Shown here: positions 18,816-26,449 of the stretch, one piece after another | How the letters are laid out: every line of letters begins with the position of its first letter | How positions within the stretch are numbered: the stretch's first letter is position 1 | Origin: Pandoraea communis | Lineage (GTDB): Bacteria; Pseudomonadota; Gammaproteobacteria; Burkholderiales; Burkholderiaceae | Length of the DNA: 64,000 bases | Reading direction: 5' to 3' | Assembly (NCBI RefSeq): GCF_902459745.1 | Contig: NZ_CABPSJ010000002.1 | Span: 186,001-250,000, forward strand | Made by a program: the position numbers and the translations under genes | The notes under the pieces: generated by a model | Database searches by the model: none | Told to the model about the DNA's origin: nothing | The model's input: only the letters and a program-made list of their open reading frames with translations

Positions 18816-19529
18816 TCAGGCGATCGCGCCGCCTGCATCGATGAGCACAGTGCTGCCGGTCGCACTCGGTGTACCTGCCAGATAGAGAATCGTGTTGGCG
18901 ACGTCTTCGGCAGCCACCACACGACGCGCCGGCAAGCGCTCGGCCGCGTTGCGATACATCGCTTCGCGATCGGCCTCTGCCAGCTTGTTCCACAACGGCG
19001 TCACCGTCAGGCCCGGCGAGACGGTGTTCACGCGCACCGGGGACAATTCGAGCGCCAGCCCGCGACCCAACGCTTCGACCGCCGCGTTGATTGCGCCCTG
19101 CACGACCGACGCCGTGCTCGGACGTACGCTCAGATAGCCCGACGTCAGCGTGAGCGAGCCGCCCGCTTCGATTCTTGCATATCGCGCAACGTGATACGTG
19201 CCCCAGAACTTGCTGTCGAAAGCAGCGTGCGCGTCTTCCAGCGGCAGCTTGCGGACTTGCCCGGTCGGCGTTTGCGCGGCGGAGACGACCACATGCTGCC
19301 ACGGGGCGTGATCGGCGAAAAATTTCTCGACAGCGGCTACGTCTTCCGTGTCGAGCACAACGGCGCGAGCGGTCGTGCCGATGGTGGTGAGCGCTTCGTC
19401 GAGCTTGGCCTGATGTCTCGAAGCGATCGTCACCGCTGCGCCGGCCTTGGCGAATGCCTGTGCTGCGGCACGGCCGATGCCGGAACTACCGCCAATGACC
19501 AACACGCGCTGACCTTCGAAATTGAACAT
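18816..19529 (-). CDS. Atypical SDR lacking the Tyr-x-x-x-Lys pair
   Basis: A 237-residue SDR-fold protein starting MFNFEGQRVLVIGGSSGIGR at ATG 19529, followed by AAAQAF. The cofactor motif GGSSGIG is intact. Where the catalytic Tyr and Lys should be, the sequence reads TASVVQGAINAAVEALG, with no Tyr or Lys. A Ser-containing LTSGYLS precedes it. This subgroup exists among SDRs and may be a weak reductase or non-catalytic partner; that is inference. It is the first gene after the divergent promoter shared with the LysR gene at 19708. Confidence 0.85.
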   Translation of the reverse strand: MFNFEGQRVLVIGGSSGIGRAAAQAFAKAGAAVTIASRHQAKLDEALTTIGTTARAVVLDTEDVAAVEKFFADHAPWQHVVVSAAQTPTGQVRKLPLEDAHAAFDSKFWGTYHVARYARIEAGGSLTLTSGYLSVRPSTASVVQGAINAAVEALGRGLALELSPVRVNTVSPGLTVTPLWNKLAEADREAMYRNAAERLPARRVVAAEDVANTILYLAGTPSATGSTVLIDAGGAIA

Positions 19530-19707
19530 GATGAGGCTCCGGAAAATAATCGGGAAGATGAAGGAAAAACGACATCGGCACACGCCCGGCCGCTGGGAGC
19601 CAGCACCGGCTCGCGATGTCACGGTGCCATTGTGATCCTCGCCACAACGAACGATAATCCCCAAAAAAATTGAATGACTCTCTTCGAATTATTGAGAATA
19701 GACCCCG

Positions 19708-20613
19708 ATGATCGACCAGACGCTGGACCTCACCCTCTTCGACCGGGTCGTTGCCACGGGCAGCATGTCGGCTGCCGCGCGTGAGCTGGGGCTCTCGCTT
19801 GCCGTCGTGAGCAAACGGCTTGGGCTGCTCGAGCAGCGCCTCGGCGTGCGCCTGCTCAATCGCACCACGCGCAAGCAGGCGTTAACGGAGGAAGGACAGG
19901 TATTTCACGCGTGCTGCCAGCGCATTCTGGCGGAGATCCGTGAGACCGAGCGGCTGATGACGCGTCAGGCGGGCACGGTCGGCGGCGTGCTTCGGATCAG
20001 CGCCCCGCGCGCGTTCGGACGCCGCCACCTCGCCCCGCTGCTGATCGCGTTTCGCGAACGGCATCCCGATCTGAAGGTACACCTCGAACTGAGCGATCTC
20101 TGGGTCGATTTGGTCGCGCACGGTATCGACGTTGCCATCCGCGTGGGCACCCTGCCCGACTCCAGCCTCGTCGCCCAGGAACTGGCGCCGAACTACCGTG
20201 TCCTGGTGGCGTCCCCGGATTATCTGGCACGGCGCGGTACGCCACAGGACGCGGGTGATCTGCTACAGCACGACTGCATTCTGTTCGGCCACGCCCCGCA
20301 CGGCGACTGGCGATTCGTATGGCAGTCCGAAACGCTGCGAATTCAAGTCCGCGACACGTATGTCGTCGACGATGGCGACACCGCCCACGAACTGGCGCTG
20401 CACGGCGCAGGCATCACGCAGAAGTCCATCTGGGATGTCGGAGACGATATCGAAGCGGGCCGCCTTGTGCGCGTGTTGCCGTCGCTGCAGATCCCGGCGT
20501 CGCCGCTCCATGCCGTGTACCCGCATAGCCGCCACCTCGCGCCGCGCACGCGAGCGTTCGTGGATTTTCTGCGCGATGCGCTGCGCGCGACGTGGCGCTG
20601 GCCGCAGCGCTGA
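19708..20613 (+). CDS. LysR-family transcriptional regulator
   Basis: A 301-residue regulator. The N-terminal winged helix reads LTLFDRVVATGSMSAAARE then LGLSLAVVSKRLGLLEQRLG, with the substrate-binding domain after about residue 90 (ISAPRAFGRRHLAPLL). It is divergent from the two-SDR unit, so it most likely controls it. A TCTC-N11-GAGA inverted repeat at 19679-19697, close to its ATG, is a possible LysR site. Confidence 0.9.
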   Translation: MIDQTLDLTLFDRVVATGSMSAAARELGLSLAVVSKRLGLLEQRLGVRLLNRTTRKQALTEEGQVFHACCQRILAEIRETERLMTRQAGTVGGVLRISAPRAFGRRHLAPLLIAFRERHPDLKVHLELSDLWVDLVAHGIDVAIRVGTLPDSSLVAQELAPNYRVLVASPDYLARRGTPQDAGDLLQHDCILFGHAPHGDWRFVWQSETLRIQVRDTYVVDDGDTAHELALHGAGITQKSIWDVGDDIEAGRLVRVLPSLQIPASPLHAVYPHSRHLAPRTRAFVDFLRDALRATWRWPQR

Positions 20614-20642
20614 CGACACAACCTCACCGCACGGCCGCACGC

Positions 20643-21239
20643 TCAGTCGCTGGCAGGGTTCCCATTGAGCGCCTGGCGCCCGGCGGCCAATAGCGCATCC
20701 GCCAGCGCGGGGTCCGCGCTCACGACCGCGCGCGAGAGCACGAGCGTGCCGACCATCTGCGCGAAGCGCGCCATCGCGGACTGCCTCGCTTGCGCCGGAC
20801 TCACCCCCTGCTCGACACCCGCCGCCGTCATCCGGGCGATCACGTCCGACAATCCTTTCGCGTAGCATGCCTGCGCCTCGTCGCCGATGCGCGGGGCGTC
20901 TCCCGCAAATCCCGCCATCGGACAGCCGCACGCAACGTCATCCCGATGGGCTGTCGACAGATACCGCTCGGCGCGCTCTCCGAGTGAGAGTGCCGCCCCC
21001 GATGCCGCATCGCCGCCCTCCAGCGCCCCTTCGCTGGCCGCCACTGCGCGCGCCATCACAGCCGCGACAAGTGCGTCCTTAGACTTGAAATGGTTGTAGA
21101 AGCCACCTTGCGTGAAGCCGGCCGCCTTCATGAGCGCCGTCAGACCCACGGCGTCGACACCATGCTCGCGAAACAACCGCTCGGCCGCCGCAACAATCGC
21201 CTCGCGGTTTTCCGCAGCCTGCTCTCTGGAAATACCCAT
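20643..21239 (-). CDS. TetR/AcrR-family repressor
   Basis: A 198-residue regulator. The DNA-binding part is IVAAAERLFREHGVDAVGLT, then ALMKAAGFTQGGFYNHFKSK. The C-terminal domain contains CGCPMAGFAGDAPR, found in many TetR proteins that sense reactive aldehydes or quinones. It is divergent from the SDR gene at 21445, with two palindromes between them, so it is the likely repressor of that gene. Confidence 0.9.
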   Translation of the reverse strand: MGISREQAAENREAIVAAAERLFREHGVDAVGLTALMKAAGFTQGGFYNHFKSKDALVAAVMARAVAASEGALEGGDAASGAALSLGERAERYLSTAHRDDVACGCPMAGFAGDAPRIGDEAQACYAKGLSDVIARMTAAGVEQGVSPAQARQSAMARFAQMVGTLVLSRAVVSADPALADALLAAGRQALNGNPASD

Positions 21240-21297
21240 TTGCTACTCCCGATGTCCGCCTGCGCAATCGCGGCTATCACCGTCATCTAAAAAGACA

Positions 21298-21378
21298 ATG
21301 TCAATCACCATTGACATAACGACATCCGACTTGCCACAATGCATCAAGGCATGACGATGGCGATCACAATTGTCATGC
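21298..21378. promoter_or_regulatory. Two palindromic candidate operators in the tetR-SDR divergent region
   Basis: ATGTCAAT-CACC-ATTGACAT is perfect at 21298-21317. GCATGACGAT-N10-ATTGTCATGC, with one mismatch, is at 21349-21378. Both use the half-site ATTG(A/T)CAT. The second overlaps the region just before a TATAGT hexamer at 21381-21386 that could be the -10 box of the SDR gene, so binding there would block transcription. Confidence 0.65.
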
Positions 21379-21444
21379 AGTATAGTCCAAACCGCACGCT
21401 GGCTCCATGAGTGGCGCGGCCTTATCCCTTGCTGGAGTTCTGAA

Positions 21445-22164
21445 ATGAAGATCAAAGATGCCGTCGTATTCGTCACGGGCGCCAACCGTGGCCTGGGACT
21501 GGAGTTTGCGAAACAGGCGCTCGACCGTGGCGCGAAGAAAGTGTATGCAGGGTCCCGCGACCCGTCCAAGGTGACGCTGCCGGGCGTCATCCCGGTCAAG
21601 CTGGACGTCAACAATCCGGAAGACGTGGCGGCCGCGGCCTTGCTGGCCGGCGACGTCACGCTGCTCATCAACAATGCCGGCATTGCCCGTGTCACGCAGG
21701 GTCTGACTCACACGGGCTCGGCCGAGACACTGCGCGAGACGCTGGAGACGAACCTGTTCGGCGTGCTGGCCATGTCGCAGGCGTTTGCCGGCACGCTGGG
21801 ACGCAATGGTGGCGGCGCCCTGCTCAATGTGCTGTCGATTGTGAGCTGGATCAGTTCGAGCGTGCTTCCCGAATACGCGATCACCAAGTCAGCCGCGTGG
21901 TCGCTGACCAATGGTCTGCGTCAGGCGTTGCGCGAACAGCAAACGCAGGTGGTGGGCTTGCACGCGGGCTACATCGACACCGACCTCACGCGGGATTTCG
22001 ATGCGCAGAAGAGCGCGCCATCCGATGTGGTGCGTCAGGCCTTTGAGGCCATCGAGGCCGGCGAAGAGGAAGTGTCCGTCGACGAAGGCACACGTCAGGT
22101 CAGGCAGGCGCTCTCGCACGGCGTCTATCTGCTGGACCCGGCCGCAGCACGCGCGCAGTCGTGA
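21445..22164 (+). CDS. Short-chain dehydrogenase, TetR-controlled
   Basis: A 239-residue SDR. It has FVTGANRGLGLEFAKQAL for cofactor binding, INNAGIA, the catalytic Ser in LSIVSW and the Tyr-Lys pair in YAITKSAAW. The ATG at 21445 follows GGAGTTCTGAA. A typical pair with a divergent TetR repressor, probably induced by a reactive carbonyl substrate; the substrate is not visible from sequence. Confidence 0.88.
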   Translation: MKIKDAVVFVTGANRGLGLEFAKQALDRGAKKVYAGSRDPSKVTLPGVIPVKLDVNNPEDVAAAALLAGDVTLLINNAGIARVTQGLTHTGSAETLRETLETNLFGVLAMSQAFAGTLGRNGGGALLNVLSIVSWISSSVLPEYAITKSAAWSLTNGLRQALREQQTQVVGLHAGYIDTDLTRDFDAQKSAPSDVVRQAFEAIEAGEEEVSVDEGTRQVRQALSHGVYLLDPAAARAQS

Positions 22165-22181
22165 GGTAACGTCGCACCAAA

Positions 22182-22224
22182 CGCAAAAACGCCGCGACAC
22201 CCTTGAGGTATCGCGGCGTTTGCG
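22182..22224. terminator. Bidirectional terminator between the SDR gene and rdgC
   Basis: AACGCCGCGA at 22188-22197 pairs with TCGCGGCGTT at 22211-22220, and outer ACGCA/TGCGT extends the stem past an A bulge. On the minus strand the stem is followed by TTTTTGCG, which suits rdgC termination. Confidence 0.8.
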
Positions 22225-22249
22225 TTGTAGTGACTTACAACGGGTCGCG

Positions 22250-23158
22250 TCAGGCAGCCTTATCCATCTGACGCTCACCACCCACGGCTTCGATCAGATC
22301 GTCGAGCATGCGAGCGAGTTCGCCGGTCATCAATGCGACGTCGGCGTCGAACTTCTCGGCCTCGCCTTCGGCCGTCGGGTCGGCAGCGTCCTTGATGATG
22401 TCGAGCGGCGTCACGCGCTTGATCACGAACGCGTCGGTCAGCACGAACGAGATGCGGTCATTCCACGTCATCGCGAGCTTGGTGCAGCGCTTGCCCGCTT
22501 CGATGTGCTGACGCACATCCGCCCCGTCGAGCGGGTGGCGCACGTAACGCACGGCGGCCTTCTCGTCGGTGTTCGAGCGCAGTTCCACGTCCTGATCGAC
22601 GGTAAAGCCGCCCGGCGCGTCGTTGCCGGCAAGCCACGACGTCATCACCGACACGGGGGCTTCGTTGAGTTCCACGTTCTCGAGCGTGATATCGAGCGTC
22701 TTGAGGAGCAGGCTGCGCACTTCATCGGCCTTGGCGGGCGATGCCGCATCGATCACCAGCCAGCGATTGGCCGGATCGATCCACACTCGTGTGTCGCGGC
22801 GAATGCCGAACGCCCGCGGCAGCAGCTCGTCGGTCACTTGCTCCTTGAGTTCCTTCATCTGCTTGCGGCCCGGCTTGAAGCCTTGCTGCTCTTCGAGTTC
22901 GACCGCCTTGGCGCGCGTAACCTGATTGACGACGGTCGACGGCAGCAGCTTCTTCTCGGCACGATAGGCCAGCAGGAACTGACGATTGATGCTGTGCACG
23001 AGTTCGCCGCCTTCACGCGGCGGCGCCCAGCCCTGCACTTGCATTTCGAGGCTGCCGCCCTCGCGGAAGGCGTGCTTCTCGAGCGCCTCTTCCATTTGCG
23101 CGACGCTCATGGACCAACCGGCAGGAATTCTGTGCAACTGGAGATTCTTGAACCACAT
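22250..23158 (-). CDS. rdgC: Recombination-associated protein RdgC
   Basis: A 302-residue nucleoid-associated, ring-forming DNA-binding protein that limits RecA activity. It opens with the family N-terminus [15 protein letters not shown] and contains [20 protein letters not shown] and [17 protein letters not shown]. The length matches E. coli RdgC (303). It is convergent with the SDR gene and on the same strand as the DUF1854 and ABC genes, but 78 bases separate it from them. Confidence 0.96.
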   Translation of the reverse strand: MWFKNLQLHRIPAGWSMSVAQMEEALEKHAFREGGSLEMQVQGWAPPREGGELVHSINRQFLLAYRAEKKLLPSTVVNQVTRAKAVELEEQQGFKPGRKQMKELKEQVTDELLPRAFGIRRDTRVWIDPANRWLVIDAASPAKADEVRSLLLKTLDITLENVELNEAPVSVMTSWLAGNDAPGGFTVDQDVELRSNTDEKAAVRYVRHPLDGADVRQHIEAGKRCTKLAMTWNDRISFVLTDAFVIKRVTPLDIIKDAADPTAEGEAEKFDADVALMTGELARMLDDLIEAVGGERQMDKAA

Positions 23159-23236
23159 CGGGCATCACCGCAAAAAGCAAAAGAGCGATTTTACCAGTGC
23201 TGCGAGGTCCGGCGAAGTTCCGTCGCACGAATCGTG

Positions 23237-23704
23237 TCAGAGAAAGCGATCGAGGATCTTCCGGCTCGGCTTGTCGAGCTTGGCGGCGTCGCGAATCAGG
23301 AACTGGATACCGTGACTGTCGGAGATGAGCAACGTCTGACCACCGAGACGCCGGATGTCTTCTTCACCGCGCAAGACGAACGACGTCTCGCCCCGGTTCG
23401 TCTCGACGGTCCAGGTGCTTGGCGTGGCATACGTCGACACGCCCAGGATGCGCTGCACCTCGGGCATGAATTCGCGTGCGGCAAGTTCTTCGCGCAGCAG
23501 CGCGCCCATGGCCGCAGGCAGCACGTCGAGCGAATCGAGCCAGACCAGCTCGCGCCCTTCCATGCTCACGAGTGCGAGGCCATCGTCGGGCGCGGCAATC
23601 GGAAACGCCCGCACGGGCACCACGCCTTCGTGGGAGATGCCGTCGGCATCCGTGAGCACCAGACGGCCAAAGGCGTTGCGCGACAAAGTGAAATCGATCT
23701 GCAT
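23237..23704 (-). CDS. DUF1854 protein of the cyanophycin locus
   Basis: A 155-residue protein. The opening LSRNAFGRLVLTDADG, the middle EGRELVWLDSLDVLPA and the end GIQFLIRDAAKLDKPSRKIL fit the DUF1854 family, which is repeatedly found beside cyanophycin synthetases. It is predicted soluble, with no signal peptide or membrane segment. It follows the ABC exporter gene after 18 bases and is likely co-transcribed with it. The biochemical role is unknown; a coupling factor for the exporter is one possibility. Confidence 0.85.
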   Translation of the reverse strand: MQIDFTLSRNAFGRLVLTDADGISHEGVVPVRAFPIAAPDDGLALVSMEGRELVWLDSLDVLPAAMGALLREELAAREFMPEVQRILGVSTYATPSTWTVETNRGETSFVLRGEEDIRRLGGQTLLISDSHGIQFLIRDAAKLDKPSRKILDRFL

Positions 23705-23722
23705 GAGTGTCTTCGCGAACGT

Positions 23723-26152
23723 TCAGTTGACGGATAGCGGCTGGGCCGGTGCGGCGCTCACCGCAGCGACCGTGGCGGCGGCTTCGGCCGACTCGGCAAC
23801 CGCATCGACATCTGTATCGACATTGCGCTGTTGCGCCTGATAGAGCTTGTAGTACGCGCCTTCGCGAGCGATCAGTTCGTCGTGGTTCCCCACCTCGACG
23901 ATCTTGCCGCGATCAAGCACCACGAGCCGGTCGGCCTTGCGCAGCGTCGACAACCGGTGCGCGATGGCAATCGTCGTGCGGCCCTTGACGAGGTTGTCGA
24001 GCGCCTTCTGAATTTCCTTCTCGGTGGCGGTGTCGACCGAGGACGTCGCCTCGTCGAGAATCAGGATGCGCGGGTCGATCAGCAACGCACGCGCAATGGA
24101 GATGCGTTGACGCTCACCGCCCGAGAGCGCCTGCCCGCGCTCGCCAACCAACGAATCGTAACCGTGCGGCAGCCGCAGAATGAACTCATGGGCGTGCGCC
24201 GCGCGGGCAGCCGCCACGATCTCGTCGCGCGTTGCCTCCGGCTTGCCGTACGCGATATTGTCGGCAATGGTGCCGAAGAACAGGAACGGCTCCTGCAGCA
24301 CCAGACCCACGTTGCGACGGAAGTCGGAGACCGGCAGCGCACGAATATCCACGCCATCGATCTGGATCGAACCTTCGGCCACGTCGTAGAAGCGGCAGAT
24401 CAAGTTGACGAGCGTGCTCTTGCCCGACCCGCTGTGACCGACCAGACCGATCATCTCGCCCGGTGCGATGCGCAGATCCATGCCGCGAATCACCGAACGG
24501 TTGCCATAACGGAAACCGATGTCGCGCAGGTCGATGGCGCCCTTCACTTCCTTCAGATGCACCGGGTTGACCGGCTCCGGCACGTTCGAGACGTGGTCGA
24601 GCACGTCAAAGATGCGCTTGGCGCCTGCGGCGGCCTTCTGCGTGACCGACACGATGCGACTCATCGAATCGAGACGCGTATAGAAGCGGCTGATGTAGGT
24701 CAGGAATGCCGCGAGCACACCGACGGTGATCTCATGCTTGGAGATCTGCCAGATGCCGAATATCCAGACCACCAGCAGGCCAACTTCCGTCAGGAACGTT
24801 ACGGTCGGCGAGAACAACGACCACACCTTGTTCACGCGGTCGTTGACCACGAGGTTATGCCGGTTGGCTTCCCTGAAGCGCGCGACCTCGCGGTTCTCCT
24901 GCGCAAACGCCTTCACCACGCGAATGCCCGGAATCGTGTCGGCGAGCACATTGGTGATTTCCGCCCAGATCCGGTCGACCTTCTCGAAGCCGTGACGCAG
25001 GCGATCGCGCACCAGGTGAATCAGCCAGGCGATGAACGGCAGCGGCACCAGCGTGACCACGGCCAGCCACGGGTTGATCGACACGAGAATGACCGCCGTC
25101 ATGATGATCATCAGCACATCGGTGGCGAAGTCGAGCAAGTGCAGCGAGAGGAACACGCAGATGCGGTCGCTCTCCGAACCGATGCGCGCCATCAGGTCGC
25201 CCGTGCGCTTGCCGCCGAAGTACTCGAGCGAGAGCCGCAGCAGGTGCGAGTAAGTGGCCGTGCGCAGGTCGGCGCCGATACGCTCCGACACCTTCGCCAG
25301 CAGATACGTCCGCGCCCAGCCCAGCGTCCAGGCCACGAGCCCTGCCCCCAACAGACCCGACAGGTAAATTCCCACCAGGTGGTAATCGATGGGTTGACCG
25401 TTCTGGAACGGAATCAACACGTTGTCCATGAGCGGCATCGTCAGATACGGCGGGATCAACGTCGCGCCCGTGGCGCACAACGTGAGCAGGAAACCGGCGA
25501 GCAGTTCAAAACGATACGGACGGGCGAAACGCCACAGACGCAGCAATGCCCATGTTGACGATGGGGCCTCTACCTCCGGGTTGCATTGCGGGCACTCGTC
25601 GGTGCCGGGCGGCAGTTCGGCCTGACAGATCGGGCATGTGCCCGAAACGTCCTGCTCATGACTGACAGTGTGCCCCGCCACTAGCGCCTCGCGCTGGCGC
25701 GCGACGGTGTCCATCAGCGTGAGCGCCGCCGGGTTGTGGCCAAGGGTATAGCGCCAGCAGGCAAGCTTCTCGCGGGCGTCGCACAACTCGAGCGAGCCAA
25801 CGCCCGCGTGATCGGCGTGCGTCAGCGACAGGTCGGCGCGATACGGCCACGACTGCCATTCGGTGTCACTGCCTTGCGCGTCACGACGCGCCTCGCGCGC
25901 CAGCAGCCGGCGCTCGGTGGCAACCACCACGCCGCGGGCGAAGTGCAGTTGCGCGTCGAGATCGACGGCCAGCCAGGCCAGTACGGTCTCGCCATCGGCC
26001 AGTTGCGCGGCAACCTCCGCGTACCAGGACTCGGCGGCGGCATTTCGAGCGGAAACGGATAACGCTGAAGCAGTACCGCCGGAAGGGCTGCTCTCGGACG
26101 ATGTTGTTGAGGTGGCGGCAGAGGATGCCGCAGAAGCGGAGGTGTCGGTCAT
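23723..26152 (-). CDS. ABC exporter with N-terminal sensor-like domain and zinc ribbon (cyanophycin-associated)
   Basis: About 809 residues. Residues 1-40 are Ser/Thr/Ala-rich. Residues 40-160 form an unassigned globular domain (GETVLAWLAVDLDAQLHFAR). A zinc ribbon with CPIC and CPQC follows near 170-190. Six membrane helices span about 215-510, then the ATPase domain with Walker A GHSGSGKST, signature LSGGERQR and Walker B ILILDEATS. This is a half-transporter of the lipid A/peptide exporter class. I chose ATG 26152; an in-frame TTG at 26194 is possible and neither has a strong ribosome binding site. It is divergent from the two synthetase genes. The transported substrate is unknown. Confidence 0.85.
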   Translation of the reverse strand: MTDTSASAASSAATSTTSSESSPSGGTASALSVSARNAAAESWYAEVAAQLADGETVLAWLAVDLDAQLHFARGVVVATERRLLAREARRDAQGSDTEWQSWPYRADLSLTHADHAGVGSLELCDAREKLACWRYTLGHNPAALTLMDTVARQREALVAGHTVSHEQDVSGTCPICQAELPPGTDECPQCNPEVEAPSSTWALLRLWRFARPYRFELLAGFLLTLCATGATLIPPYLTMPLMDNVLIPFQNGQPIDYHLVGIYLSGLLGAGLVAWTLGWARTYLLAKVSERIGADLRTATYSHLLRLSLEYFGGKRTGDLMARIGSESDRICVFLSLHLLDFATDVLMIIMTAVILVSINPWLAVVTLVPLPFIAWLIHLVRDRLRHGFEKVDRIWAEITNVLADTIPGIRVVKAFAQENREVARFREANRHNLVVNDRVNKVWSLFSPTVTFLTEVGLLVVWIFGIWQISKHEITVGVLAAFLTYISRFYTRLDSMSRIVSVTQKAAAGAKRIFDVLDHVSNVPEPVNPVHLKEVKGAIDLRDIGFRYGNRSVIRGMDLRIAPGEMIGLVGHSGSGKSTLVNLICRFYDVAEGSIQIDGVDIRALPVSDFRRNVGLVLQEPFLFFGTIADNIAYGKPEATRDEIVAAARAAHAHEFILRLPHGYDSLVGERGQALSGGERQRISIARALLIDPRILILDEATSSVDTATEKEIQKALDNLVKGRTTIAIAHRLSTLRKADRLVVLDRGKIVEVGNHDELIAREGAYYKLYQAQQRNVDTDVDAVAESAEAAATVAAVSAAPAQPLSVN

Positions 26153-26341
26153 TGCTGCGGCAGACGTGTCCTCAAGGGGCGGACATCGAGGCAAACGAAG
26201 AAAAAACGAGGCGGACTTTCCCTGTCAATCCGCGAAATTGCCGCAAGTATAACCACAGCGACGCCTTTTGCGGCGCGGAGTTCCCCGATGACACGGTGCA
26301 GCATGGAAATATTGTTGCGACGGTCAACCGTTTACGGATTT

Positions 26342-26368
26342 TTACGTTAAGTAACCAGTTAACTGTAA
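26342..26368. promoter_or_regulatory. Imperfect palindrome in the divergent cyanophycin promoter region
   Basis: TTAC-G-TTAA, eight bases, TTAA-CT-GTAA. The inner GTTAA/TTAAC arms are perfect. It lies 80-110 bases before the first synthetase gene and in the shared region with the ABC gene. TTTACG and TGTAAG at 17-base spacing overlap it and could be -35 and -10 boxes for the synthetase side. Confidence 0.4.
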
Positions 26369-26449
26369 GAGCGCGACCGGCTGAGCCGCCTGAAATCGGC
26401 CTCGCCGGCTTCTCCGAACCCAGCCCTGACGCGTGAATTAGCCTTAAGA

